Below, piece after piece: positions 42,917 to 53,955 of a stretch of DNA of 64,000 nt. The notes below the pieces were generated by a model, which was not told the origin of the DNA, did no database searches, and saw only the letters and a list, made by a program, of their open reading frames with translations. A program made the translations under genes and the position numbers. Source of the DNA: Bacillus siamensis KCTC 13613 (lineage in GTDB: Bacteria; Bacillota; Bacilli; Bacillales; Bacillaceae); the NCBI RefSeq assembly GCF_000262045.1, contig NZ_AJVF01000040.1:1-64000 (forward strand), given 5' to 3'. Every line of letters begins with the position of its first letter. Within the stretch, counting starts at the first letter, position 1.

Positions 42917-42949
42917 AAGGTATACGGGGACATCCTCCCCATATACCTT
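42917..42949 (-). terminator. Hairpin between oppA and oppB (partial terminator/processing site)
   Basis: Minus-strand AAGGTATATGGGGA-GGATG-TCCCCGTATACCTT stem with only a short T-rich tail (TCTTG). It probably trims or attenuates so that the binding protein OppA is made in excess over the membrane parts. Confidence 0.7.
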
Positions 42950-42975
42950 GGGTCTTTTGTTTTCAGAACCGCCTG

Positions 42976-44610
42976 TTATTCAAAAGAAGCGTTTCTGAAG
43001 AAAACGTCACCTGTTCCGGTCAAGATTACATTTTTGAGGTTTTTATCCTGCACCCAAGTATCTGTATAGAAGTAAACTGGCGCGACCGGCATTGCGTCCA
43101 TAAAGATTTTTTCTGCTTTTTTCAGCTCTTCGATACGTTTATCCGGATCCGTTTCAAGCTGAGATTGGTTCAGCAGCTTTTTAAACTCAGGGTCTTCCCA
43201 TCCTGTATCATTGTTTCCCCCATCTTTATCGCGATATGCTTCAAGGAAGTTAATTGCATCATTAAAGTCGCCTAACCAGGCCATACGCCCGACCTGATAA
43301 TCTTGGCTGTGCAGCTTATCGATGTACACATTCCATTCGGAATTATCAAGCTCAGCCTTGACACCTAAGTTCTTTTTCCACATTTCCTGTACGGCCTGCG
43401 CTATTTTCGCATGCGCATCATTCGTATTGTAGGACAATTTGATTGCCGGAAGGTCAGAGACGCTCTTGATACCTAATTCTTTCAGTCCTTTATTTAAGTA
43501 TTCTTTAGCTGTTTTGACGTCATTGTCTTTGAAATAGCCTTTTTTGTTATCCTCGAATCCCTTCATTGACGGCGGCACTGCAGCCATGGCCGGGATTTGT
43601 TCCCCCTGCGTCACATTTTTCACGATAGATGAGCGGTCGATCGCATAAGCAAGGGCTTTACGGATGTTCACATTGTTCAGCGGTTTCGCTTCTGTGTTGA
43701 ATTTGTACCAATACACACCTGCGATCGGTTCAACATGGAGCGATCCATCCTTTTTCAAAGTCGGCAGAGATTCGGTCGGAAGCTGGCCGAGCGGCATTCC
43801 TGCCCAGTCAAGCTCACCCGCCTGGAATTTTTTCAGTTCGGTGTTGTCATTGTTAATCATCACCATGTTGATTTTCTTCAATTTCACAGCGTCTTTATCC
43901 CAATATTGATCGTTCTTTTCAAGCGTGATGGAACCGCTGTGTTTCCAGGCTGTCATTTTGAACGGGCCGTTTGACACGTAATTTTCACCTGCGTTTGTGT
44001 TCCAGTTTTTATGTTTTTCAGCAATTTTCTTGTTGATCGGCATATACGTATAGAATGAAGTTAATTGCAGGAAGTAAGGTGTCGGGTTGTTCAGTTCCAC
44101 CTTTAATGTTTTGTCATTTACGGCTTTTACGCCTACGTCATCAAGCTTGCCTTTTCCTGTATTGGCGGCTTCAGCGCCTTTGATGTAGTAGAGCTGATAA
44201 GCGTATTGTGATTCGTTGTTCGGGTCAAGCACCCATTTCCATGCATATTCAAAATCCTGCGCAGTCACGGGATCGCCGTTAGACCATTTCGCACCATCAC
44301 GAATCGTAAATGTATAGGTCTTTCCGTCTTTGCTTGTTTCAATTTTAGATGCCATTCCTTCTTCAGGCTCACCTTTGGAGTTTACGCGTGTCAATCCTTC
44401 ATAAATCTGGCGGATTACGCCTCCTGAAACGGAATCATTCGCTAATCCCGGATGCATTGAAAACGGCTCAGTTTTAATATTGATATTAAGTGTAGTCTGT
44501 CCTTTGGTGTCTTTTTTACCGTCGCCTGATCCGCCGCTGAATCCGCCGCACGCACTTAACACAAGCGAGAAGATAAGCATCAAACCTACAATAGACCAAC
44601 GCTTTTTCAT
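42976..44610 (-). CDS. oppA: Oligopeptide-binding lipoprotein OppA
   Basis: 544 residues. Lipoprotein signal LIFSLVLSACGG with lipidated C21, then the SBP_bac_5 fold (ESQYAYQLYYIKGAEAAN, YAIDRSSIVKNV). It captures extracellular peptides, including the Phr and CSF signalling peptides that drive competence and sporulation in B. subtilis (Spo0KA). First gene of oppABCDF, with a 5' leader of about 145 bases from the promoter at 44763-44791. Confidence 0.96.
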   Translation of the reverse strand: MKKRWSIVGLMLIFSLVLSACGGFSGGSGDGKKDTKGQTTLNINIKTEPFSMHPGLANDSVSGGVIRQIYEGLTRVNSKGEPEEGMASKIETSKDGKTYTFTIRDGAKWSNGDPVTAQDFEYAWKWVLDPNNESQYAYQLYYIKGAEAANTGKGKLDDVGVKAVNDKTLKVELNNPTPYFLQLTSFYTYMPINKKIAEKHKNWNTNAGENYVSNGPFKMTAWKHSGSITLEKNDQYWDKDAVKLKKINMVMINNDNTELKKFQAGELDWAGMPLGQLPTESLPTLKKDGSLHVEPIAGVYWYKFNTEAKPLNNVNIRKALAYAIDRSSIVKNVTQGEQIPAMAAVPPSMKGFEDNKKGYFKDNDVKTAKEYLNKGLKELGIKSVSDLPAIKLSYNTNDAHAKIAQAVQEMWKKNLGVKAELDNSEWNVYIDKLHSQDYQVGRMAWLGDFNDAINFLEAYRDKDGGNNDTGWEDPEFKKLLNQSQLETDPDKRIEELKKAEKIFMDAMPVAPVYFYTDTWVQDKNLKNVILTGTGDVFFRNASFE

Positions 44611-45034
44611 GCACTAACCCCCTAATCAAATTTTCAGCCTTTACTACTAAATACTCAGAAATATCAGACAAAATAACGTAATATTTTTCTAAACTTTAAT
44701 TGTGTTCCGTCTTTTCTGATTATTTTATGTAAAGAAGCTGTAACAATAGAGTGAACAAGTTCATTATAATGAAATGAATAATTTATTGCAATACTATTTT
44801 CTCAATTTAAAATATTTAAATTTGGTCAGTTTTTCTGCCAAAAAGGTGATACACTTCTATAGTTTAAAGCATGACCTAACTAAATATTTTTATTGTAATT
44901 TCCAGTTCATATTGCTTTTTACATATAATATTCGTTATACGAAATGTTGATATCCGTTATCTTTTAGGCATTTTCAGTTCTTTTTGCGGATTTTCAGCCT
45001 TTAAGCAAATTGGAAATAAGCTTGCATTCTTCTG
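44611..45034. other. AT-rich opp-trpS intergenic control region
   Basis: No gene. Holds the opp promoter (minus), and repeated ATTTTCAG words: ATTTTCAGCCTTTA occurs identically at 44630-44643 and 44990-45003, with a third ATTTTCAG at 44970-44977. ATTTTCAG is a half of the CodY consensus AATTTTCWGAAAATT. TTCATTATAATGAA (44760-44773) is a perfect palindrome containing the opp -10. Confidence 0.55.
44763..44791 (-). promoter_or_regulatory. Sigma-A promoter of oppABCDF
   Basis: TTGCAA (44786-44791), 17 bases, perfect TATAAT on the minus strand (44763-44768). The -10 sits in a perfect 14-base palindrome. Confidence 0.75.
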
Positions 45035-45063
45035 ATGACATTTGGCTATAATTGATTTATAAT
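45035..45063 (+). promoter_or_regulatory. Sigma-A promoter of trpS
   Basis: ATGACA (45035-45040), 17 bases, perfect TATAAT (45058-45063), just ahead of the T-box leader. Confidence 0.8.
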
Positions 45064-45069
45064 AGATCA

Positions 45070-46347
<1,278 letters not shown>

Positions 46348-46349
46348 AG

Positions 46350-46380
46350 AAAAGAGGCGGGATGATCCCCGCCTCTTTTT
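46350..46380. terminator. Bidirectional terminator between trpS and yjbA
   Basis: AAAGAGGCGGG-ATGAT-CCCCGCCTCTTT with T-run on the plus side and A-run for the minus side. Confidence 0.93.
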
Positions 46381-47132
46381 TAGTTCACTTTTGATTCCTG
46401 TTCCATTTCCCAAAGCTTTTCGAAAAACGGCTGCCCTTTAATCAAATTTTCACAGAACGCAAGATGCTTGTCTGACCAGCCTTCGATTGTTTCATTATAA
46501 AGCATGTCCCAAATCTCTTCGAAGCTCATCCGTTTGATCTGCTCGTACATATGCGGATTCCATTCCGTGTACCAATACACTATTTCCGCGCGGTTTTTCA
46601 GCCCTTTCAGCTGGTCAAGCGCCATAAACATCAGCTGCTTGATCTGCCGTTCTTTTCTCGTCAGCCCTCTGACATGCTCCGGCGCCAATGATAAAATGTG
46701 ATATTCCTTTGAAGACTCCAATTGTGCAGGCTCAAATTGAAACGATTCCGGCTCTACATCCTTTACCATTTCATAAACAAGCTGCTCCTGCCTCGGAATC
46801 AGGCGGCTCTTTCTGACCGGAATGGTATACCCGATCGTATCCACGGCAATGATGCCGATTCCGTCAGTCACGACAAAACAGTACTCAAGCTTCGTCCGTT
46901 CATGATTTTTTCGCACATATGACTTTTGATGCACTTGTTCCAGCAGCTCTTTCGGAAGCTCTGATAAGTCGTTTTCTATGTAATGAAATAATACCGACGG
47001 CACTCTGAGCAGCGGCGTCTGATCCAAAAGCTCAACCGTGTCTTCCTTCCGCCATTCGTGAAAATGGCATACATTGTAGCCATTCTCTTCCCCTTCAAAC
47101 CAATTGACCCACACATCATGAAGAAATAACAT
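46380..47132 (-). CDS. yjbA: UPF0736 family protein YjbA
   Basis: 250 residues, soluble, no catalytic motif that I recognise; matches the length and place of B. subtilis YjbA (UPF0736). Two regions look conserved: [33 protein letters not shown] in the middle part and the C-terminal helical segment. It is flanked by appC and trpS on the same strand as app, but behind the appC terminator, so has its own promoter. Function unknown. Confidence 0.86.
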   Translation of the reverse strand: MLFLHDVWVNWFEGEENGYNVCHFHEWRKEDTVELLDQTPLLRVPSVLFHYIENDLSELPKELLEQVHQKSYVRKNHERTKLEYCFVVTDGIGIIAVDTIGYTIPVRKSRLIPRQEQLVYEMVKDVEPESFQFEPAQLESSKEYHILSLAPEHVRGLTRKERQIKQLMFMALDQLKGLKNRAEIVYWYTEWNPHMYEQIKRMSFEEIWDMLYNETIEGWSDKHLAFCENLIKGQPFFEKLWEMEQESKVN

Positions 47133-47251
47133 ATTCGACCCCTCACTTTATAAAAACTGTTGTCCACAGTATAGGCAAGGGATAGATAAATTATTCCATT
47201 TCGATATGAGATTTCCGCAATAGGGGGCTGGATTTCCGTCCGGCATCGCAA

Positions 47252-47283
47252 CAAAAAAATCTCCCGTTCCGTCCGGGAGATCA
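47252..47283 (-). terminator. Terminator of the app operon
   Basis: Minus-strand ATCTCCCG-GACGGAA-CGGGAGAT followed by TTTTTTT, overlapping the appC stop codon. Confidence 0.92.
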
Positions 47284-48195
47284 TTTCACATTTTTCGGAT
47301 CAAGCGCGTCACGCAGACCGTCTCCGACAAAGTTGAAGCACAATACAGTAAGAAGAATCAACAAACCCGGGAATAACGGGTACCACCAAGCCTGAATCAT
47401 AAGCGTAAAGTTCTGTGCATCCTGGAGCATATTGCCCCAGCTTGCGATCGGCGGCTGAATCCCGAAACCGAGATAACTCAATGTAGATTCTGCTAAAATA
47501 ACCGTTCCGACCTTTAATGTGGCCGAGACAATAATCGGCCCAAGCGCATTAGGCAATATATGAGAAAAAATAATATGATGATTTTTTGTACCGATCGTCT
47601 TTGCAGCCAGTACAAATTCTCTGGAACGAAGCGATAAAAACTCCCCCCGCACAAGGCGTGCTGTTGTTGTCCAGCCTGTAAGGGAGAAAATTAAAATTAA
47701 TTTATCCATTCCTGGCTGAAAAATTGTAACAAGTGTAATAAGCAAAAATATATCAGGTATGGATAATACGATATCAACAGTTCTCATGAGAACGGCATCG
47801 ACAATCCCCTTAAAATAACCGGCAACGGCTCCGACAACAGTTCCGATTGTAATCGCACCGATCACAGATGCGAATCCGACAAGCAAGGAAACGCGAGCCC
47901 CGTACAGAACCCTCGTAAAGATGTCTCTTCCGAATTTATCAGTTCCCATTAGATGTTTTAAACTCGGCGGCTTCAAACGATTGATAAGAGATTGACTCTC
48001 TGGAGAGTAAGGAGCGATTACCGAAGCGAATAAAGCTGACAAAATGATGATGGTTAATATAACGGCTCCGATTACAGCAAGTTTGTTTTGAAAGAACTTT
48101 TCGAAAAAAATCTTAGTCATTGTTTCCGGTTTGGATTGAATATTTTCTTTTAATTTTATTTCACTGGGGGGTGTGCCGGTATTTGGCTGTAACAT
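47281..48195 (-). CDS. appC: Oligopeptide ABC transporter permease AppC
   Basis: 304 residues from ATG at 48195 (AGAGGTGAGAGG upstream); a GTG four codons earlier is possible. N-terminal membrane segment ([19 protein letters not shown]), [12 protein letters not shown] loop, EAA loop [20 protein letters not shown]. Permease subunit of the App system, a second oligopeptide transporter of B. subtilis that takes longer peptides than Opp. Last gene of appDFABC. Confidence 0.93.
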   Translation of the reverse strand: MLQPNTGTPPSEIKLKENIQSKPETMTKIFFEKFFQNKLAVIGAVILTIIILSALFASVIAPYSPESQSLINRLKPPSLKHLMGTDKFGRDIFTRVLYGARVSLLVGFASVIGAITIGTVVGAVAGYFKGIVDAVLMRTVDIVLSIPDIFLLITLVTIFQPGMDKLILIFSLTGWTTTARLVRGEFLSLRSREFVLAAKTIGTKNHHIIFSHILPNALGPIIVSATLKVGTVILAESTLSYLGFGIQPPIASWGNMLQDAQNFTLMIQAWWYPLFPGLLILLTVLCFNFVGDGLRDALDPKNVK

Positions 48196-48216
48196 TTGAC
48201 CTCTCACCTCTCTTTG

Positions 48217-49167
48217 TTAATATTCAATACGGGGGTCAGCCAACGCATATAAGATGTCTGCAATTAAATTCCCCACTACAACCAAAACAGCTGAAATGAC
48301 CGTCATGGCCATGATAACCGGATAATCTCGTGAAAAGGCTGAATCAATAAACAATTTGCCGAGACCCGGCCAAGTAAAAATCTGTTCTACAACTACCGCT
48401 CCCCCGATAAAAGACGGTATCATCAGACCAAAAATAGTGATGACAGGAAGAAGTCCGTTTCGCAAACCGTGTTTAAAAATCACTTTATTATCTCTGAATC
48501 CTTTCGCACGCGCCGTGCGTATATAATCCTGTTTTAACACATCAAGCATACTGGATCTTGTGTATCTCGTTATTCCAGCCATGTCTGCCGTTGCGAGCAC
48601 AAAAGCAGGCAGAATCAAATGATGCAAACGGTCAAATATGTTAAAGTCCGCATTCAAAGTGCTTACTCCGCCAGTGGGAAACCACCCAAGATTCACAGAT
48701 AAAACCATAATTAAAATCAAACCGAACCAAAAATTCGGAATGGCAAGCCCCAAGAATGAAGTAACAGTTATCCCGTAATCCAATTTTGAATAAGGACGTT
48801 TCGCTGACAAAACACCAAATGGAATAGAAATCAGAAGAGCGACAAGGGTTGAGAAAAGCATAAGCACAATCGTATTCGGTAAGCGGGATAAGATAAGTTC
48901 AGAAACAGGGGTGCCTTTCTTCACAATAGAAGTCCCGAAATCGCCTTTCAGCATATTCCCCAGCCATTTCACATATTGAACCGGTTCCGGATCGTTCAAC
49001 CCGTATTTTTCAATGAATTTCGCCCTGTCCGCTTGACTGATTGTAGGGTCCATCATGAGCGACATCGGATCTCCGGGCGCTGCTTTCATGATAGCAAACG
49101 ACAAAATTGTAATGCCTAAGAGAATCGGCAAGGACATTAATGTTCGCCGTAAAATATATGTAACCAT
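48217..49167 (-). CDS. appB: Oligopeptide ABC transporter permease AppB
   Basis: 316 residues, six membrane segments, with the N-terminal YILRRTLMSLPILLGITILS and the EAA loop RTARAKGFRDNKVIFKHGLRN. Channel partner of AppC. 21 bases before appC. Confidence 0.93.
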   Translation of the reverse strand: MVTYILRRTLMSLPILLGITILSFAIMKAAPGDPMSLMMDPTISQADRAKFIEKYGLNDPEPVQYVKWLGNMLKGDFGTSIVKKGTPVSELILSRLPNTIVLMLFSTLVALLISIPFGVLSAKRPYSKLDYGITVTSFLGLAIPNFWFGLILIMVLSVNLGWFPTGGVSTLNADFNIFDRLHHLILPAFVLATADMAGITRYTRSSMLDVLKQDYIRTARAKGFRDNKVIFKHGLRNGLLPVITIFGLMIPSFIGGAVVVEQIFTWPGLGKLFIDSAFSRDYPVIMAMTVISAVLVVVGNLIADILYALADPRIEY

Positions 49168-49233
49168 GTTCTTGTCCCCTTTTTAAATAGGATAAGAGAG
49201 GAAAGGAAACTCCTTCCCTCTCAAGGGCTTCTG

Positions 49234-50862
49234 CTATTTTTGATCCAGCCACCATTTTTCAATATTGTATAAGTCATTTTTAGGGTGGAATACATAGCCT
49301 TGTAAATTATTCGGCATCGCTCTGTGATAGTTGTAATAGAATAAGAAGCTGTACGGCTGATCTTCTGCAATCAATTTGTATATCTCTTCATATTTCTTTT
49401 GGTATTCTTTTCTGTCAGTAATTGACTTCGCCTCTTCAAGCAGCTTATCGACTTTCGGATTTTTGTACCAAATATTATTCAGCCCGTTTTTAGATTGGCT
49501 TGAATGGAAGATGGAGAACTGATCCGGGAACGTAGCAAGACTCCATCCGAGAAGAAGAGCATCATAATCCCAATTAGGGGCACTGGTCTGTTCAATTAAC
49601 GCACTGAATTCAACAATCCGCGGCTTTGCCTCAATTCCTACTTCTTTTAATTGCTGCTGAACGACAACCGCTAAATCTTCACGAATTTTATTGCCTTGAT
49701 TCGTTTTAATTTCAAAAGAGAATTTTTTCCCGTCTTTATCAAGGTAGCCGTCACCGTCATGATCTTCCCATCCGGCTTCTTTTAACAGCTGCTTTGCTTT
49801 TTTCGGATTATAATCAAATGTCGGCACTTTAGACTTCGGATAATTCCATGACAGCGGACTTTCAGGAACATTTGCTACCTTACCGTCTCCATTCAGCACT
49901 TGATCCACCATTGCCTGTCTGTCAAGAGCATATGTCAATGCCTGACGCACTTTTTTGTCCTTAAAAAGCTCTTTTTTCTCATTCCAGCCGATATAGCTGT
50001 AGTTTAAGCCAAGATCAGATTTAACCTTTACGTTTCCAAACGTTTTAACCGTATCAAAATCTGTGCCCGGCACAACGAAGAAATCAATGTCTCCCGCTTT
50101 TAACTGGGCCACGGCCGCGTTGGAATCAGGAATTGTTTTGACTGTCACTGTATCAAGATAAGGTCTGCCGCCAAAGTATTCATCATTTGCTTCCAGTTTG
50201 ACATACTCACCCTTTTTCCACTCAACAAACTTAAACGGACCGGAGCCGATTGGGTTTTTACGGTTAAATTCATTCTCTCCCAGATCAGCAACCGGAACCT
50301 TACCCAATATATGTTTTGGCAAAATGCCGTAACTGTCGAGAACGACATTGTAGAAATAGGCATCTTTTTTCTTCATTTTAAACTGAATTTCATATTTTCC
50401 TTTTTTCGTTACGGATTTAAGTGACTCAAAACCTGAGCCTCGCTCACCGTTGTAATCTTTGTTAAGAGGAATACTGTAGGTGAACACTACATCGTCGGCC
50501 GTGAGCTCTTTTCCATCATGGAATTTTACGCCTTTTTTAAGTTTTACGTTGTACGTTAATCCCCCGTCAGCTTCTGTTACTTTTTCAGCCAGCGACGGCT
50601 TGACGTTCAATTTCTCATCAGTTTCTAATAATGTGCTGTAAATCATTCCTTCAATATCGGAACTTGCAACATCGGTGGAGTAAAGAGGATTAAAAAGCGT
50701 TGGTTCCCCAGTTGACCCAACAACCAAATCTCCGCCTTTTTGCGGTTTTCCGGCCGGTTTGGATTCGGTGTTTGTGGATTTTGAGCCGGAGCAGGCTGAC
50801 AGGAAGATGGCGAGCGCCATAAAAACACTTAGCATCATCAGTGCGGTTTTACGTAATTTCAT
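49234..50862 (-). CDS. appA: Oligopeptide-binding lipoprotein AppA (intact)
   Basis: 542 residues from ATG at 50862, with AAAGGGGG upstream and the lipoprotein signal LAIFLSACSG (lipidated C24). SBP_bac_5 fold throughout, with LTYALDRQAMVDQVL and DHDGDGYLDKDG (an acidic, EF-hand-like loop typical of AppA/peptide SBPs). In B. subtilis 168 appA is known to be frameshifted; here the frame is open end to end, so App should be functional. 77 bases downstream of appF. Confidence 0.94.
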   Translation of the reverse strand: MKLRKTALMMLSVFMALAIFLSACSGSKSTNTESKPAGKPQKGGDLVVGSTGEPTLFNPLYSTDVASSDIEGMIYSTLLETDEKLNVKPSLAEKVTEADGGLTYNVKLKKGVKFHDGKELTADDVVFTYSIPLNKDYNGERGSGFESLKSVTKKGKYEIQFKMKKKDAYFYNVVLDSYGILPKHILGKVPVADLGENEFNRKNPIGSGPFKFVEWKKGEYVKLEANDEYFGGRPYLDTVTVKTIPDSNAAVAQLKAGDIDFFVVPGTDFDTVKTFGNVKVKSDLGLNYSYIGWNEKKELFKDKKVRQALTYALDRQAMVDQVLNGDGKVANVPESPLSWNYPKSKVPTFDYNPKKAKQLLKEAGWEDHDGDGYLDKDGKKFSFEIKTNQGNKIREDLAVVVQQQLKEVGIEAKPRIVEFSALIEQTSAPNWDYDALLLGWSLATFPDQFSIFHSSQSKNGLNNIWYKNPKVDKLLEEAKSITDRKEYQKKYEEIYKLIAEDQPYSFLFYYNYHRAMPNNLQGYVFHPKNDLYNIEKWWLDQK

Positions 50863-50939
50863 ATCAATTCCCCCTTTGTGATATATATGCAGCAAACAGG
50901 TTATGTAATCCGGCATACCCCCTCTCGATGCTTGTCATT

Positions 50940-51929
50940 TCAGGTGTATAAATGGCAAGCGACGTAATGGCCGGGAGCGGCTTCTTCAAATGCCGGGATT
51001 TGTTCCTTACAGATCGGTTTGGCCATCGGGCACCGCGTGTGGAACACGCAGCCTTTCGGCGGGTTTGCCGGGCTCGGCAGTTCTCCTTTCAGGATGATTC
51101 GTTCCCGCTTGACGGCGTCTTTTTTTCTCGTGACGGGCACTGAAGATAACAGCGCTTGCGTATAGGGGTGAAGCGGATTGTCGTACAGCTCATGTTTATC
51201 GGTCAGCTCCATCATTTTCCCCAGATACATAACGCCGACTCTGTCACTGATATGGCGGACAACACTTAAATCATGGGATATAAACAAATAGGTCAGGTTG
51301 AATTCTTCCTGCAGTTCTTCCATCAGATTGATGACCTGAGCCTGAATGGAGACATCAAGCGCGGATACGGGTTCATCCGCAATAATCAGCTCGGGATTCA
51401 ATGTTAAAGCCCGCGCAATCCCGATCCGCTGACGCTGCCCTCCGGAAAATTCATGCGGATAGCGGTTCGCAAAGCTCGGATGGAGACCGACTTTCGCCAG
51501 CAGCTCCTCTACTCTCTCGTTACGCTCGCGAATGCTGTACATATGGTGAGTCTGGAACGGTTCTTTAATAATGGAGCGCAGTGTTTTTCTCGGATTAAGC
51601 GATGCGAAGGGATCCTGGAAGACCATCTGGATGTTTTTGCGGACGCTTTTTCTCAGCTTTTCTTCTGATAAGCCGGAAATATCCTGACCCTTAAAAAGAA
51701 TCCGGCCGTCTGTCGGTTTGTATAAACGGATCATGGTCCTTCCCGCCGTTGATTTGCCGCATCCTGATTCACCGACGATGCCGAGCGTCTCGCCGCGCTT
51801 CAGTGAAAAAGAAACACCGTCGACAGCCTTTATGTCTCCGACTTTTCTTTGAAAAAAACCGGAACGGATCGGGAAATATTTTTTTACGTCTTTCAGCTCT
51901 AATATCGTTTCTTGGCTCACAGCTGTCAT
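50940..51929 (-). CDS. appF: Oligopeptide ABC transporter ATP-binding protein AppF
   Basis: 329 residues. Walker A GESGCGKSTAG, signature FSGGQRQRIGIARAL, Walker B LIIADEPVSALD, C-terminal CVFHTRCPMAKPIC cysteine pattern of the oligopeptide/dipeptide ABC ATPase C-terminal domain (iron-sulfur site in related proteins). Overlaps appD by 4 bases. Confidence 0.94.
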   Translation of the reverse strand: MTAVSQETILELKDVKKYFPIRSGFFQRKVGDIKAVDGVSFSLKRGETLGIVGESGCGKSTAGRTMIRLYKPTDGRILFKGQDISGLSEEKLRKSVRKNIQMVFQDPFASLNPRKTLRSIIKEPFQTHHMYSIRERNERVEELLAKVGLHPSFANRYPHEFSGGQRQRIGIARALTLNPELIIADEPVSALDVSIQAQVINLMEELQEEFNLTYLFISHDLSVVRHISDRVGVMYLGKMMELTDKHELYDNPLHPYTQALLSSVPVTRKKDAVKRERIILKGELPSPANPPKGCVFHTRCPMAKPICKEQIPAFEEAAPGHYVACHLYT

Positions 51930-52912
51930 TTTGATTGGGCACCCTCTTCCTCATATAAAAAACACCTTACAGAACGGCCGCTTTCATGTGTTATCAGCTC
52001 AGGCTGCCCCGTTTTGCATTTGTCCATCGCCTTTGCACACCTCGGAGCGAATCGGCAGCCTTCCGGAAGATGATCCGGTGTCGGGACACTGCCTTTGATC
52101 GCTTTTAATGTATCAATCTCTCCGTCTATCACCGGTATGGAGTTTAACAGCCCTTCCGTGTACGGATGAAGGGGGTTTAAAAATAAGTCTTCCACGCTCG
52201 CGCTCTCAACGACTTGTCCGCAGTACATCACGATCACCCTGTCGGCGGCTTCGGAAACGACGCCTAAATCGTGAGTGATCAGCAGAATGGAAGTATCGAA
52301 TTTTTTGCAGAGGTCTTTCATCAGCTCCAATACTTGGGCTTGTATCGTCACATCAAGCGCTGTCGTCGGTTCATCGGCTATCAGGAGCTTCGGGTTGCAG
52401 CTGAGCGCAATGGCGATCATCACCCGCTGTCTCATCCCCCCGGAAAGGCGGTGCGGATATTCTTTCATTACTTGTTCCGCTCTTGAGAATCCGACGAGCT
52501 TGAGAAGCTCAACAGCCTTATTCGCGGCTTCTTTTTTACTCATTTTTTTATGGTATTCAAGCACTTCGGTAATTTGTTCGCCGATGGTCAGCACCGGGTT
52601 TAGAGAAGTCATAGGTTCCTGAAAGATCATAGAGACGTCATTTCCGCGGATTTTGCAATATTCGTTTTCGGTGAAGGAGGCCAGGTCCCTGCCTTCCAGC
52701 TTAATCGAGCCGTCCACAATTTTCCCGCCCGAGCCTTGGACAAGTCCCATAATAGAAAGCGAGGTGATGCTTTTGCCCGAGCCGGATTCTCCTACAAGGG
52801 CGACGGTTTCGCCCTTGTTAATGTGAAAATCCACCCCGTCGACTGCGGGAATCGGCTGTTTCTTTCTGAAAAAATAGGTCTTTAAATTATTCACTTCTAA
52901 TAGTGTGCTCAT
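51926..52912 (-). CDS. appD: Oligopeptide ABC transporter ATP-binding protein AppD
   Basis: 328 residues from ATG at 52912 (AAAGGGGCG upstream), the B. subtilis length. Walker A GESGSGKSITS, signature LSGGMRQRVMIAIAL, Walker B LLIADEPTTALD, and CRFAPRCAKAMDKCKTGQP with three Cys at the C terminus. First gene of appDFABC. Confidence 0.94.
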   Translation of the reverse strand: MSTLLEVNNLKTYFFRKKQPIPAVDGVDFHINKGETVALVGESGSGKSITSLSIMGLVQGSGGKIVDGSIKLEGRDLASFTENEYCKIRGNDVSMIFQEPMTSLNPVLTIGEQITEVLEYHKKMSKKEAANKAVELLKLVGFSRAEQVMKEYPHRLSGGMRQRVMIAIALSCNPKLLIADEPTTALDVTIQAQVLELMKDLCKKFDTSILLITHDLGVVSEAADRVIVMYCGQVVESASVEDLFLNPLHPYTEGLLNSIPVIDGEIDTLKAIKGSVPTPDHLPEGCRFAPRCAKAMDKCKTGQPELITHESGRSVRCFLYEEEGAQSK

Positions 52913-53001
52913 GATACGCCCCTTTCTCATTCCGCTGCAGCAGAGGGAAACATACGTTTCGCTATCACAAAATATAGAATAGTCAAAAATTTTATAGTTG
53001 T

Positions 53002-53030
53002 ATATTATTACATCATTATTACAAAAGCAA
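53002..53030 (-). promoter_or_regulatory. Sigma-A promoter of appDFABC
   Basis: Minus-strand TTGCTT (53025-53030), 17 bases, TAATAT (53002-53007), about 90 bases before the appD start. Confidence 0.65.
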
Positions 53031-53084
53031 GAATTTTTTAGGATAAATGTAATATCCTTAAATAATTACCATTCTTTTAATCTT

Positions 53085-53870
53085 TTAAAGCGTTGCTTCC
53101 AGAAAGGTTTTTGAAGGGATGGCCAATGCTTCTTTTACTGTTTTTTGATGATCGGTTAAATATTTTTTTACTATATTGAATCCGACGGCATAACCAAGCA
53201 TTGAGGGGAAGTATCCTTTTCCGTATAAGAGCTGTGAAAACATTCTGCTGTCTCTCGTTAATCGAAGGTTCGGCTTGACTCTTTTTTCAAACAGAAAATC
53301 AAGCTGCTCAGGCGTGTAGTAGGACGTCCATTCCGCCGTAAGACTTGAGCCGAATCGCTCATATACAGCATATTCTGCCAGCCCCTCCATCATGATTGTA
53401 TCAAGTAATGTCTCATCTTTTTCGTCCTTTGTCACATGTTCTAACCGGCAGACGTGATTATATTCATGTGTCATAAGGGCGGAAACAGCTGAATTGGAAC
53501 TATCCGACGATAAGAAGAGAAACATTTTGTCCCGGAAAGCAAGACCGGATTTTGACCCGAATTCCAGACGGATTTTTCGGTTTCGTTCATCAACGGGCAA
53601 AACAACGATCGGCACGTCCGGCCCGTTCCACTTCTCCTTTAAATAAGCTTCCTCCTTTTGAATATGGCTGTAGCTTCCTCTTTCTTTCAGCCGTTTACTG
53701 GTCCTAACGCCGTCCTTCAGATGGCGGAACATTCCGTGGTTTTGCAGCATCCCGAGTATCGGCTTCCACTCTTTCTTTTCGGCCCCTGAAAAAAGCGGCA
53801 AAAGGTGCGGGGCCAAATCATTCATGGATGCCGCCTTTTCCATCCATTTATATGTCTGCTTGACGCTCAT
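53085..53870 (-). CDS. yjaZ: DUF2268 metallopeptidase-like protein YjaZ
   Basis: 261 residues from ATG at 53870, the B. subtilis YjaZ length; the frame reaches 53909 without a ribosome site. Zinc motif HEYNH (135-139) in ALMTHEYNHVCRL and a later MMEGLAEYAVYE with the third ligand Glu, the gluzincin-like DUF2268 pattern. No signal peptide. Substrate unknown. Between the fabF terminator and app. Confidence 0.88.
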   Translation of the reverse strand: MSVKQTYKWMEKAASMNDLAPHLLPLFSGAEKKEWKPILGMLQNHGMFRHLKDGVRTSKRLKERGSYSHIQKEEAYLKEKWNGPDVPIVVLPVDERNRKIRLEFGSKSGLAFRDKMFLFLSSDSSNSAVSALMTHEYNHVCRLEHVTKDEKDETLLDTIMMEGLAEYAVYERFGSSLTAEWTSYYTPEQLDFLFEKRVKPNLRLTRDSRMFSQLLYGKGYFPSMLGYAVGFNIVKKYLTDHQKTVKEALAIPSKTFLEATL

Positions 53871-53912
53871 ACCGGTTCGCCTCCTCTTGTTGTTATCATA
53901 TGCACGCACAAA

Positions 53913-53945
53913 AAAAACCGGCCCCCTTTTTCAGGCAGCCGGTCA
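53913..53945 (-). terminator. Terminator of fabHA-fabF
   Basis: Minus-strand ACCGGC...GCCGGT stem with long loop followed by seven or more Ts, just after fabF. Confidence 0.85.
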
Positions 53946-53955
53946 AAAAACTGTA

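Noticed and set aside
53035-53075. Hairpin AGGATA...TATCCT behind yjaZ as a terminator
   Set aside because: The stem is weak and followed by As on the relevant strand, so it does not qualify.
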